64,000 nt of DNA from Oscillospiraceae bacterium (GCA_025757845.1 CP107211.1:992001-1056000), one strand, 5' to 3'. Positions 34,233 through 42,567 are shown, counted from the first letter of the stretch. Notes: generated by a model not told the origin, from the letters alone. Numbers and translations: made by a program.

Positions 34233-36056
34233 TTACTTCATGCGGCTCTTGGCCTTCATGCGCTGCTCGTGGTTCAGGATCTGCTTGCGGATACGCAGGT
34301 TCTCCGGGGTGACCTCCAGCAGCTCGTCCTGTGCCAGGAACTCCAGGCAGCCCTCCAGGCTCAGCTTGCTGATGGGGATCAGGCGCAGAGCGTCGTCGGA
34401 GCCGGAAGAACGGGTGTTGGTCAGGTGCTTGGTCTTGCAGACGTTCACGTCCACATCCTCGCCGGAAGCGGTGTAGCCGATGACCATGCCCTCGTACACC
34501 TTCTCGCCGGGGCCCACCAGCAGGGTGCCGCGCTGCTGAGCGTTGAACAGACCGTAGGTGACGGCCTCGCCGGTCTCAAAGCTGACCAGAGAACCGGTGG
34601 AGCGGTTGGCGATCATGCCAGCCCAGACGTCGTAGCCGTCAAAGATCTGGTTGATGATGCCCTCGCCGTGGGTATCGGTCAGGAACTGGTTGCGGTAGCC
34701 GAACAGGCCGCGGCTGGGCATCCGGAACTCCAGACGCACACGGTCAGAGCCCAGGGACTCCATCTGCTGCAGGATGGCCTTGCGCTGGCCCAGACCGGTC
34801 ATGACGGCACCCTGATACTGGGTGGGCACGTCGATGACGACATGCTCCATGGGCTCGTAAGTCTTGCCGTCGATCACCTTGGTCAGAACGTGCGGGGGAG
34901 AGACCTGCAGCTCATAGCCTTCACGGCGCATGGTCTCGATGAGGATGGACAGGTGCATCTCACCACGGCCCATGACACGGAAGGAATCGGTGGTGGCGGA
35001 GTCCTCCACCTTCAGGGCCACGTCCTTCAGCAGTTCCTTCTGCAGACGGTCGCGGATCTGACGGCTGGTGACGAACTTGCCCTCACGGCCGGCCAGCGGG
35101 CTGTCGTTGACCGAGAAGGTCATCTCCACGGTGGGGTCGTTGATCTTGACGAAGGGCAGCGGCTCCACGTTGGAGGGGCTGCACAGGGTGTTGCCGATGG
35201 TCACGTCCGGCAGACCGGAGAATGCCACGATATCACCTGCGGTGATGTTGTCGCACGGCTGACGGCCGTTGGCCTGGAAGTCGTACAGCTTGGTCAGACG
35301 GCCGCGCATCTTCAGGTCGGGGTTGTGCCAGTCGCACACGACCACTTCCTCGCCCACCTTGGCAACACCGTTCTGGATGCGGCCGATGCCGATGCGGCCC
35401 ACGAAGTCGTTGTAGTCCACAGAGGACACCAGCATCTGGAAGGGAGCCTCAGGGTCGCCCTCGGGCGGCTTGATGGTGCTCAGCAGGGTGTCGAACAGGG
35501 GAATCAGGTCGGTGCCCGGCACATCCGGGTCCAGGCTGGCGGTGCCGTCACGGCCGCAGCAGAACAGCATGGGGCAGTCCAGCTGTTCGTCGGTAGCGCC
35601 CAGGTCCATCAGCAGGTACAGCACCTCGTCGATGACTTCCTTGATGCGGGCGTCAGGGCGGTCGATCTTGTTGATGGCGACCACCAGGCTCAGGTTCTGC
35701 TGCAGAGCCTTCTGCAGCACGAAGCGGGTCTGGGGCATGCAGCCCTCAGCAGCGTCCACCAGCAGCAGCACGCCGTTGACCATCTTCAGCACGCGCTCCA
35801 CCTCGCCGCCGAAGTCGGCATGGCCCGGGGTATCGACAATGTTGATCTTCACGCCCTTGTAGGTGCAGGAGCAGTTTTTGGCCAGAATGGTGATGCCGCG
35901 CTCACGCTCGATATCGCCGCTGTCCATCACGCGCTCGGCCACGGCCTGATTGTCGCGGAAAGCGCCGCTCTGGCGCAGCAGGGCATCCACCAGCGTGGTC
36001 TTGCCGTGGTCAACGTGAGCGATAATGGCAACGTTGCGCAAATCGTTACGAACCAT
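34233..36056 (-). CDS. typA: ribosome-associated GTPase TypA/BipA
   Basis: A 607-residue translational GTPase related to EF-G, used in ribosome assembly and stress or cold adaptation. The G1 loop AHVDHGKT is at residues 13-20; RGITI (switch II side), DTPGHADFGGEV and NKIDRPDA follow. Domains II, III, V and the BipA-specific C-terminus are all present at full length. It has its own promoter and terminator. The start codon has GAGAGGTTG upstream. Confidence 0.97.
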   Translation of the reverse strand: MVRNDLRNVAIIAHVDHGKTTLVDALLRQSGAFRDNQAVAERVMDSGDIERERGITILAKNCSCTYKGVKINIVDTPGHADFGGEVERVLKMVNGVLLLVDAAEGCMPQTRFVLQKALQQNLSLVVAINKIDRPDARIKEVIDEVLYLLMDLGATDEQLDCPMLFCCGRDGTASLDPDVPGTDLIPLFDTLLSTIKPPEGDPEAPFQMLVSSVDYNDFVGRIGIGRIQNGVAKVGEEVVVCDWHNPDLKMRGRLTKLYDFQANGRQPCDNITAGDIVAFSGLPDVTIGNTLCSPSNVEPLPFVKINDPTVEMTFSVNDSPLAGREGKFVTSRQIRDRLQKELLKDVALKVEDSATTDSFRVMGRGEMHLSILIETMRREGYELQVSPPHVLTKVIDGKTYEPMEHVVIDVPTQYQGAVMTGLGQRKAILQQMESLGSDRVRLEFRMPSRGLFGYRNQFLTDTHGEGIINQIFDGYDVWAGMIANRSTGSLVSFETGEAVTYGLFNAQQRGTLLVGPGEKVYEGMVIGYTASGEDVDVNVCKTKHLTNTRSSGSDDALRLIPISKLSLEGCLEFLAQDELLEVTPENLRIRKQILNHEQRMKAKSRMK

Positions 36057-36120
36057 AAAAATTCAACCTCTCTATTATTTCAAACTCATAAAATACGAAC
36101 GAACGTCATACAAATCTAAG

Positions 36121-36148
36121 TTTATAACAGAATGGGGCAGTTTGTCAA
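36121..36148 (-). promoter_or_regulatory. promoter of typA
   Basis: On the - strand TTGACA (36143-36148) and TATAAA (36121-36126), 16 bases apart. The leader to the typA ATG is about 60 bases. Confidence 0.75.
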
Positions 36149-36249
36149 GATTGTATAAAAATTTTTTGCTCCTTTCGGCAGATTGCCCGCAAAAATCCCG
36201 CCGATTTGTGCGGCGTGTACCTTTAAAATATGCTATACTGTAAGCACAG

Positions 36250-36505
36250 AATAAAAAGGCACGGCTTGGTATGGCTGGCCGGCAGTTTCCAAAGCAAATG
36301 ATCCGCTGGGGAGGGCGATGGAATGCAACAGCAGCAACCGCCACCTGCGGTGGAAACAGGGCGCTGCTGTTGGGGCAGTGGCCGACAAGACGCGAACGCC
36401 GTTCAGGCGTGAAGCGGATGTCGGGTGCCACAACCCGGGTACATTTTGCGTGGAAACCGCCGGACGGCCGGAGAAGCTGGCCTGAATAACCGGAGGTGTT
36501 TTGGG
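36250..36505 (+). ncRNA. structured 5' leader of the beta-CASP gene (unrecognised)
   Basis: About 255 untranslated bases follow a TATACT box at 36234-36239 (no clear -35). Two nested stems can be drawn. One is AACAGCAGC (36327-36335) with GCTGCTGTT (36363-36371), enclosing CCAC/GTGG. The other is TGGCCGACA (36379-36387) with TGTCGG-GTGCCA (36419-36430), enclosing ACGCC-GTTCA-GGCGT (36396-36410). No known riboswitch core is recognised. It may be a regulatory leader or just a GC-rich spacer. Confidence 0.4.
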
Positions 36506-38113
36506 ATGAAGATCACGTTTCTGGGCGCGAACCATGAGGTCACCGGCAGCTGTACGCTGCTGGAAGCCGCGGGCCGTCGGTTCCTGATCGACTGCGGCAT
36601 GGAGCAGGGCAAGAATGTCTACGAGAACCAGCCCATCCCGGTGGCACCCGGCGAGATCGACTGGGTGCTGGCTACCCATGCGCACATCGACCACACCGGT
36701 ATGCTGCCGCTGCTGGTGCGCAACGGCTTCCGGGGCAAAATCTACGCCACCAACCCCACGGTGGAGCTGTGCGGTATCATGCTGCGGGACTCCGCCCACA
36801 TCCAGGAATTCGAGGCCGAGTGGAAGAACCGCAAGGCCCAGCGCTCCGGTGCCGAGCCGGTGGAGCCCATGTATACCGTGCAGGATGCCGAGGCGGCCAT
36901 GAAGCTGTTCGTGGGTGTGGACTACGAAAAGCGCATCGAGCTGGCTCCGGGCATCGAGGTGCGGTTCGTGGATGTGGGCCACCTGCTGGGCTCCGCCAGC
37001 ATCGAGCTGTGGATCACCGAGGGCGACACTACCACCAAGCTGGTGTTTTCCGGCGATATCGGCAACCTGGACCAGCCCATCATCAAGGACCCCGCCTATA
37101 TCAGCGAGGCGGACTATGTGTTCATGGAGTCCACCTACGGCGACCGGTTGCACGGCCCGCGCCCGGATTATGTGAACGAGCTGGCTAAAATCTTGCAGCG
37201 CACCTTTGACCGGGGCGGCAATGTGGTCGTGCCCAGTTTTGCGGTGGGCCGCACCCAGGAGATGCTGTATTTTCTGCGTGAGATCAAGGAAAAAGGGCTG
37301 GTCAAAGGGCACGGTAACTTCCCGGTGTACATCGACAGCCCGCTGGCCATCGAGGCCACCCGCATCTTCAAGGACACCGACCCGGACTGCTTCGACGAGC
37401 AGACCCGCGCCCTGCTGGAACAGGGCATCGACCCCATCAACGTGCCGGGGCTGCGGGTCACCGTGACCAGTGACGAGTCCCGTATGATCAACACTGACCG
37501 CACGCCTAAGGTCATCCTGTCGGCCAGCGGCATGTGCGAGGCGGGCCGCATCCGCCATCACCTCAAGCACAACCTGTGGCGGCCGGAGTGCACCATCCTG
37601 TTTGTAGGCTATCAGGCAGTGGGCACCCTGGGCCGCACCCTCATCGAGGGCGCCACCACGGTCAAGCTGTTCGGCGAGCCCATCGAGGTGCAGGCAGAGA
37701 TCTGCCAGCTCACCGGCATGTCCGGCCACGCAGACCGGGACGGACTGCTGCGCTGGGTGAACGCTTTCACCGAGAAGCCCAAGCGGGTGTTCGTGATGCA
37801 CGGCGAAGATGAGGTGGAAAACATCTTCGTCGACACCCTCACCGGGCAGGGCTTCACCGCCTGCGCGCCCTACAACGGTGCGCAGTGGGCCATCGGTGCC
37901 GAGGGCGCTGTCTGCCTGCAGGAGGGCACTAAGGTACGCATTGAGCACAAGGCATCGGAGGGCCAGAACCGCGCCGCCACGGTGTTCCAGCGTCTGGTCA
38001 GCGCCGGCAAGCGCCTGCTGCGGGTCATCGAGCACAACGAGGGCGGTGCCAACAAGGATCTGGCCAAGTTCGCCGATCAGATCAACGCCCTGTGCGATAA
38101 GTGGGACAACTGA
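36506..38113 (+). CDS. beta-CASP metallo-hydrolase with RNA-processing fold
   Basis: A 535-residue MBL-fold RNA-metabolising enzyme. The zinc motif THAHIDH is at residues 57-63, with further ligands in GHLLGSASIEL and FSGDIGN. The beta-CASP motif region holds FAVGRTQEMLYFL and SASGMCEAGRIRHHLKHNL, and GMSGHADRDGLL provides the late histidine. It fits the YsgF/CPSF-like exonuclease group (KH-less). CGGAGGTG precedes the ATG at 36506. RNA cleavage is family knowledge; the target RNA is unknown. Confidence 0.9.
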   Translation: MKITFLGANHEVTGSCTLLEAAGRRFLIDCGMEQGKNVYENQPIPVAPGEIDWVLATHAHIDHTGMLPLLVRNGFRGKIYATNPTVELCGIMLRDSAHIQEFEAEWKNRKAQRSGAEPVEPMYTVQDAEAAMKLFVGVDYEKRIELAPGIEVRFVDVGHLLGSASIELWITEGDTTTKLVFSGDIGNLDQPIIKDPAYISEADYVFMESTYGDRLHGPRPDYVNELAKILQRTFDRGGNVVVPSFAVGRTQEMLYFLREIKEKGLVKGHGNFPVYIDSPLAIEATRIFKDTDPDCFDEQTRALLEQGIDPINVPGLRVTVTSDESRMINTDRTPKVILSASGMCEAGRIRHHLKHNLWRPECTILFVGYQAVGTLGRTLIEGATTVKLFGEPIEVQAEICQLTGMSGHADRDGLLRWVNAFTEKPKRVFVMHGEDEVENIFVDTLTGQGFTACAPYNGAQWAIGAEGAVCLQEGTKVRIEHKASEGQNRAATVFQRLVSAGKRLLRVIEHNEGGANKDLAKFADQINALCDKWDN

Positions 38114-38149
38114 ACGGCTGAACAACTGTACAGGAAAGCAAAACAGAAA

Positions 38150-38193
38150 AACAGGCAGTCCTGTGGTTTCATGGAATCACAGGGCTGCCGGTT
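38150..38193 (+). terminator. possible terminator after the beta-CASP gene
   Basis: GGCAGTCCTGTG pairs with CACAGGGCTGCC around a 12-base loop. The T-run is weak (GGTTTGC), so this may be a stabilising hairpin. Confidence 0.5.
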
Positions 38194-38350
38194 TGCATGT
38201 TGAGAAAATGGAAAATGTTACAGATAGGAGACCGTTTCGGACAGGGGCTTGCGTGCAAAGTGGTTGGGGAGGGCCTTGGCACCTTCGGCGGCATAACCAA
38301 AGCCCCACGGGGGCTTTGGCTGCGGCAAGCCGCCGCCCTGCCGGAATCCT

Positions 38351-38598
38351 TCCGGGTCCGGATGCGGCAGTATCCCCGTTAGACATTCCTGAAGGCTGGG
38401 ACCCGCGCACGAATCAACAGCCCACCGGGCTGTTGATTGCCCTGCCTGCGGTAGTGCCGTGCTGTTCGAATCCCTCCGGGTCCGGATGCGGCAGCATCCC
38501 CGTTAGACATTCCTGGAGGTTGGGACCCGCGCACGAATCAACAGCCCACCGGGCTGTTGATTGCCCTGCCTGTGGCAGTGCCGTGCTGTTCGAATCCC
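38351..38598 (+). repeat. two tandem 124-bp repeats with internal hairpin and tRNA-like end
   Basis: Copies at 38351-38474 and 38475-38598 differ at about five positions; a third copy starts at 38599 and breaks off. Each holds a perfect hairpin ATCAACAGCCC-ACC-GGGCTGTTGAT (38413-38437 and 38537-38561). Each ends in TTCGAATCCC, the T-arm consensus of tRNAs. The whole 38114-38656 region has no gene. Confidence 0.9.
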
Positions 38599-38610
38599 TC
38601 CGGGTCCTGA

Positions 38611-38648
38611 ATAAAAAGAAAACTCCGTGTCAGCAGACACGAAGTTTT
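38611..38648. terminator. terminator of the tRNA fragment (both strands)
   Basis: AAAACTCCGTGTC (38619-38631) pairs with GACACGAAGTTTT (38636-38648). T-runs flank both sides. It sits just after the 3' end of the tRNA fragment on the - strand. Confidence 0.8.
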
Positions 38649-38656
38649 GCTTTTTA

Positions 38657-38713
38657 TGGACCTGGAGGGATTCGAACCCTTGACCTCTCGGATTCGAACC
38701 GAACGCTCTCCCA
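38657..38713 (-). pseudogene. tRNA 3'-end fragment, probable ICE attachment site
   Basis: Read on the - strand, this is the 3' three quarters of a tRNA: GGGAGAGCG (end of D-arm), an anticodon arm with loop TTCGAAT, and a T-arm AGGG-TTCGAAT-CCCT. The acceptor end CAGGTCC plus A follows. The matching 5' acceptor strand GGACCTG and half of the D-arm are missing; foreign AT-rich sequence begins there. This is the pattern left when an element integrates into a tRNA gene. Confidence 0.65.
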
Positions 38714-38744
38714 TGCGGACCTTAAAGAAGCCCCCAAAGGACAA

Positions 38745-39199
38745 AACATTTCTTTGTGGTAATGGTTAAAAACATAGGCGTGATGCGGATTTTTGGAGGG
38801 GAATTACTTTCGAGAGAAAAATCGCCATTTTCACTTTAGCACAAGAAAGTCGGACTTTGACCGAAGTGCGTTTCAGATGTGATTTGAATGGGCGACCATC
38901 TGAATACTTCTTGCAGATCACGCACCGTATGGGGATGATTCAGATTACATCCCCTGTGCAATAAAATTGACGAGAAACAGTTGGATTTTTTCTGGCTGTT
39001 TCTTTTTTATTGCGTAAATCGGCGAAAACAGTGCCGACAGCTACGCACCCAACGAAGATGAAAATGCCCCAAAAAGCGATCAAATAGCGCCTTGCTCTAT
39101 ACGAAATATAGCAATCGGTATACGCACCACAAAACATATACGGTATAACGTCGACTTTCGTACATATTTCGACTGAAAGACTGGAGGTGAGTTTTCAAA
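38745..39199. other. non-coding left end of the ICE
   Basis: About 450 bases with no credible gene. It contains a hairpin GGGGATG...CATCCCC (about 38933-38957) and a terminator-like stem GAAACAG...CTGTTTC with TTTTTT (38972-39009). Near 39130-39180 are several short dyads around TATAC and CGACTTTCG, probably the repA control region. No clear promoter pair was found. Confidence 0.45.
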
Positions 39200-39289
39200 A
39201 TGACTGTTATTTATGTTGCAAAAAATCCACCCACGCACGCACGAAGAATCAAATTCGTTTCGGGACAGACGGTTGAAAAAACAGCATGA
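39200..39289 (+). CDS. 29-residue leader peptide coupled to repA
   Basis: A short frame starting MTVIYVAKNPPTHARR, with a strong CTGGAGGTGAG ribosome site 8 bases before its ATG. Its stop overlaps the repA ATG (ATGA, 39286-39289). repA itself has no ribosome site, so its translation probably depends on ribosomes finishing this peptide. No known product; a role in replication-protein dosage is inference. Confidence 0.6.
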   Translation: MTVIYVAKNPPTHARRIKFVSGQTVEKTA

Positions 39290-40155
39290 TTCTTGATTAT
39301 TTCTACGGGCAAGCCGGAGAGCTGTTTTCGTTCTATCGCATTCCAAAGGCTCTTTTTCAGGAGCCACGGTTCCAAAGCCTGTCCACGGATGCCAAAACCC
39401 TGTATGGTATCCTGCTGGACCGCATGAGCTTGTCCGTGAAAAACGGCTGGCTAGACGAGCAGAACCGGGTGTTCATCCTCTTCACGATCGAGGATGTCAA
39501 GAGGGCATTGTGTTGCGCAGACAACAAAGCGACCAAGCTGCTCCGGGAACTTGAAAAGTTTGGTCTGATTGAACGAAAACGCCGAGGGCAGGGAAAGCCA
39601 AGTTTGGTGTATGTGAAAAACTTTTCGGCAGAATCTTCAAAAGAGAGTGTCAAGAATCGTGATAATGACGATTCTTGTGGCTTCAAAATCGCGTGTCAAG
39701 ACCCTGCAAAATCACGATGTAATAAGACTAAAGAGAATTATACTGAGATGAATGAGACTTATCCCTTCGATTCGGAAGAAAGCGACGGGATGAGCCAGCG
39801 CGAACAACTGGAGGAATATTTTTCTCAGTCTTTGGAGGTAGACCTTCTGCTCCGGCTTTGCCCGGATGACGAGGACATCATCTGCCAGATCGTTGATTTG
39901 CTGGTGGACACCTGCGCTACCAACCGCAAGCTGCTGCACATCGCCGGGGATGATAAGCCCGCCGAGGTGGTACGCAGCCGGTTTATGAAGCTGAACGCCG
40001 ACCATATCCGTTTTGTGCTGAAGTGCCTTGCAGAGAACAGCAGCCCAATCCGAAACATGAAACAATATCTGCTCGCTTCTCTGTACAACGCACCCACCAC
40101 GATGCAGCTTTCCTACCAGAACCAAACCAACCACGACTTAGCGAATCGGAGGTGA
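39286..40155 (+). CDS. repA: RepA-type replication initiator of the ICE
   Basis: A 289-residue protein. The N-terminal 110 residues match the RepA_N pattern: FYRIPKALFQEPRFQSLSTDAKTLYGILLDRMSLS, then NRVFILFTIEDVKRALCCADNKATKLLRELEKFGLIERKRRGQG, a winged helix. The rest is less conserved, ending in a helical domain with IRFVLKCLAENSSPIRNMKQYLLASLYNAP. In Tn1549-like elements it supports rolling or theta replication of the excised form. The start overlaps the leader peptide stop and lacks its own ribosome site. Confidence 0.88.
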   Translation: MILDYFYGQAGELFSFYRIPKALFQEPRFQSLSTDAKTLYGILLDRMSLSVKNGWLDEQNRVFILFTIEDVKRALCCADNKATKLLRELEKFGLIERKRRGQGKPSLVYVKNFSAESSKESVKNRDNDDSCGFKIACQDPAKSRCNKTKENYTEMNETYPFDSEESDGMSQREQLEEYFSQSLEVDLLLRLCPDDEDIICQIVDLLVDTCATNRKLLHIAGDDKPAEVVRSRFMKLNADHIRFVLKCLAENSSPIRNMKQYLLASLYNAPTTMQLSYQNQTNHDLANRR

Positions 40156-40988
40156 TAAAAATTTCAAAGAAAGCAACCACGATTGCCATCGTCAACCAGA
40201 AAGGCGGCACCGGCAAGACCACCACCTGTGAAAATCTGGGCATCGGGCTGGCGATGGAGGGCAAAAAAGTCTTGCTGGTGGACGCTGACCCACAGGGCAG
40301 CTTGACCATCAGCATGGGCTGGCAGCAGCCCGATGAACTGCTCACCACCCTTTCCACCTTGATGCAGAAAGCCATGAACGACCAGAGCATTCCGCCCGGT
40401 GAAGGCATCCTGCACCACGCAGAGGGCGTTGACTTGATTCCGGCAAACATCGAACTGGCAGGGCTGGAAGTGTCTCTCGTCAACTGCATGAATCGGGAAA
40501 AGATGTTGAAACAGGTGCTGGAAGGTGCAAAGCATGAATACGATTTCATTCTGCTGGATTGCACCCCTTCCCTTGGGATGCTGACCGTGAATGCACTGGC
40601 AGCAGCAGACACCACCCTGATTCCGGTGCAGGCGCAGTACCTGTCTGCAAAGGGTCTGGAACAGCTTTTGCAGACTGTGCAGAAGGTCCGGCGGCAGATC
40701 AATCCGAAACTAAAAATTGAGGGCATCCTGCTGACTATGACCGACAGCCGCACCAACTACGGACAGCAAATCGACAATCTGATTCGAGGTGCTTACGGCA
40801 GCAAGATCAAAGTGTTCGACCAGACCATTCCGCGGTCTGTCCGTGCTGCGGAAATCAGTGCCGTTGGCAAGAGTATTTTTCAACACGACCCCAAAGGCAA
40901 GGTGGCAGAAGCCTACCGCTCTCTGACGAAGGAGGTGATGGCGAATGTCGAAAGGCAGCTTAAACGTGTCGCTGAAAGGGGCAGATGA
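40152..40988 (+). CDS. parA: ParA-family partition ATPase
   Basis: A 278-residue ATPase with deviant Walker A NQKGGTGKTTT, then DADPQGSLT and LLDCTPSLGMLTVNAL. It partners ParB in stabilising the circular element. The perfect Shine-Dalgarno AGGTGAT overlaps the repA stop and lies too near the GTG at 40152; an ATT at 40161 would have better spacing, so the true start is unsettled. The 3' end overlaps parB by 44 bases. Confidence 0.92.
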   Translation: MIKISKKATTIAIVNQKGGTGKTTTCENLGIGLAMEGKKVLLVDADPQGSLTISMGWQQPDELLTTLSTLMQKAMNDQSIPPGEGILHHAEGVDLIPANIELAGLEVSLVNCMNREKMLKQVLEGAKHEYDFILLDCTPSLGMLTVNALAAADTTLIPVQAQYLSAKGLEQLLQTVQKVRRQINPKLKIEGILLTMTDSRTNYGQQIDNLIRGAYGSKIKVFDQTIPRSVRAAEISAVGKSIFQHDPKGKVAEAYRSLTKEVMANVERQLKRVAERGR

Positions 40989-41868
40989 CATTTTCTCCAC
41001 GGAAGAATCTCGACAGGAGCAGCAGAGGGAACAGGTGCAACAGATTCCCATTGGAGAGCTGTTCCCCTTCAAAGACCATCCCTTTAAGGTCTTGGATGAT
41101 GAATCCATGCAGCGCACGGTGGAAAGCGTGGAACAGTACGGCGTGCTGTCTCCGCTGATTGCACGTCCACGCCCGGAAGGTGGCTACGAGATCATCTCCG
41201 GGCATCGCCGTCAGCACGCTGCACAGCTTGCCGGGCTGGATGCCTTGCCTGTTATCGTCCGTCAGATGGATGATGACGCCGCTGTTTTGCTTATGGTGGA
41301 CAGCAATCTCCAACGTGAGAACATCTTGCCCAGTGAAAGGGCTTTCGCCTACAAAATGAAGCTGGAAGCTCTAAAAAATCAAGGTGCTAGGTCGGATTTA
41401 ACTTCGGTGCAAGTTGCACCGAAGTTGAGCACCGAGAAAATCGGTGAAGAAGTGGGCATGAGTAAGGATAATGTCAAACGCTATATTCGCCTGACCAATC
41501 TTGTACCTGAACTGCTGGACATGGTGGACGAAAAGAAAATTGCCTTCAATCCCGCTGTGGAATTGTCCTATCTGGACGAAGCCCAACAGCGGGATTTTTT
41601 AGAAGCAATGAACGACACCCAGAATGCACCGTCCCTTTCCCAAGCGCAGCGGCTTAAAAAGCTGGCGCAGGAAGGGCACTTCTCGTATGACGTTGCCTTT
41701 GCGGTCATGGGAGAAGAGAAAAAGGACGAGCTGGACAAAGTGGTCATCAAAAACGACACCCTGCGGAAGTATTTCCCGCGCAGCTACACCCCGAAACAGA
41801 TGGAAGACACCATCATCAAGCTGCTGGAACAGTGGCAGCGCAAACAGCAGAGGCAGAACGAACGCTGA
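40945..41868 (+). CDS. parB: ParB-family partition protein
   Basis: A 307-residue CTP-binding ParB protein: N-terminal domain with LSPLIARPRPEGGYEIISGHRRQHAAQLAG and LQRENILPSERAFAYKMKLEAL, then a helix-turn-helix (KIGEEVGMSKDNVKRYIRLTNL). The C-terminus is basic. A perfect 27-nt palindrome lies inside the gene at 41400-41426 and encodes part of the linker before the helix-turn-helix. It overlaps parA and is followed by a terminator. Confidence 0.93.
   Translation: MSKGSLNVSLKGADDIFSTEESRQEQQREQVQQIPIGELFPFKDHPFKVLDDESMQRTVESVEQYGVLSPLIARPRPEGGYEIISGHRRQHAAQLAGLDALPVIVRQMDDDAAVLLMVDSNLQRENILPSERAFAYKMKLEALKNQGARSDLTSVQVAPKLSTEKIGEEVGMSKDNVKRYIRLTNLVPELLDMVDEKKIAFNPAVELSYLDEAQQRDFLEAMNDTQNAPSLSQAQRLKKLAQEGHFSYDVAFAVMGEEKKDELDKVVIKNDTLRKYFPRSYTPKQMEDTIIKLLEQWQRKQQRQNER
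41383..41433. promoter_or_regulatory. candidate parS site inside parB
   Basis: AACTTCGGTGCAA (41400-41412), one G, then its exact complement (41414-41426) form a perfect palindrome. It is enclosed by a second inverted pair GGTGCT (41383-41388) and AGCACC (41428-41433). Partition centromeres often lie in or near parAB. It has not been tested. Confidence 0.45.
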
Positions 41869-41882
41869 CTTATGCCGTAACG

Positions 41883-41905
41883 AAAGACCCGATGGGGTCT
41901 TTTTC
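41883..41905 (+). terminator. terminator after parB
   Basis: AAAGACCC-GAT-GGGGTCTTT is followed by TTC TTTT. Confidence 0.8.
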
Positions 41906-41931
41906 TTTTGCAAACAAAAGGAGAACAGCCT

Positions 41932-42354
41932 ATGAAAAACAACGCTACCCGTACTATCCGCTCCGAAGAGATCACCATTGATGTGCGCATCTGCGCTGCA
42001 CTGGCGGCAAACCGGGGCGGCGAGGTCTACCTCGCAGCCATTGCCCCGGATATGGAGCTGACCGTCATCACGCTGGACGAGGCTCCCGGCATCCTGCCCT
42101 GCTTTGAGGAGGACGACGCCTGCCTGAACCTCCCCAACACCTCGCTGCTGCTCTGCTACAACCGGGCGCAGGTGCTGAAGATGGGCGGCAAGCACTACCT
42201 GACCGGCCCGGTGATTCTGGCTCGCACCAACATTGACGGCGAGGTCATCTCGCTGACCATTGATGAGGTCTACCTGTTCCAGAAGTATCTGGCAAGCCAC
42301 AGCATCACCCTGATGGCAGACGACCAGAAGCTGCCCTGCATCTGCATGGAGTGA
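41932..42354 (+). CDS. conserved ICE protein of unknown function
   Basis: A 140-residue acidic protein: MKNNATRTIRSEEITIDVRICAALAANRGG, then LGF-free stretches such as TSLLLCYNRAQVLKMGGKHYLTGPVILAR and EVYLFQKYLASHSI. No membrane segment or known catalytic motif is visible. The gene lies between parB and DUF3846, a place where such proteins occur in Tn1549-like elements. AAAAGGAGAAC precedes the ATG. Confidence 0.6.
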   Translation: MKNNATRTIRSEEITIDVRICAALAANRGGEVYLAAIAPDMELTVITLDEAPGILPCFEEDDACLNLPNTSLLLCYNRAQVLKMGGKHYLTGPVILARTNIDGEVISLTIDEVYLFQKYLASHSITLMADDQKLPCICME

Positions 42355-42362
42355 GGTGTGCC

Positions 42363-42567
42363 ATGCTGAACTTTTTTTATCGGTTTCGCATTTTTTGAAG
42401 CCGGCGCTTTTTTCGGCTTCTTTGTGGCAGCTCTGTTGAACGCCGCCCGTGCTGGGCAGGAAATCACTATCAAATTCGAGGAGGAGGATAATGGAACAGA
42501 ACGAGAACACCTTGTCGGTGCTGAAAATTGCACCGGGACAGTATCCGCAGCAGGTCGAGATCGATAA
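42363..42567 (+). pseudogene. frameshifted small membrane protein (DUF3789-like)
   Basis: An ATG with GAGTGAGGTG upstream opens a frame (MLNFF) that ends after 11 codons. Seven T (42372-42378) lie at that point; with six T the frame would read MLNFFIGFAFFEAGAFFGFFVAALLNAAR, a hydrophobic helix like the small DUF3789 proteins found at this place in related elements. Either a slippage mutation, a sequencing error in the T-run or programmed slippage. The intact frame would run to 42567, over the start of the next gene. Confidence 0.35.

Noticed and set aside
38351..38598. CRISPR array
   Set aside because: Units are 124 bp and nearly identical over their whole length, with no spacers and no cas genes.
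38657..38732. Functional tRNA with anticodon CGA
   Set aside because: The 5' acceptor strand and half the D-arm do not pair, and a short variable loop does not fit tRNA-Ser.
38197..38762. Open frames through the 124-bp repeats and tRNA fragment
   Set aside because: They translate repeats and tRNA sequence; segments such as GGIRTLDLS are known artefacts of translated tRNA genes.
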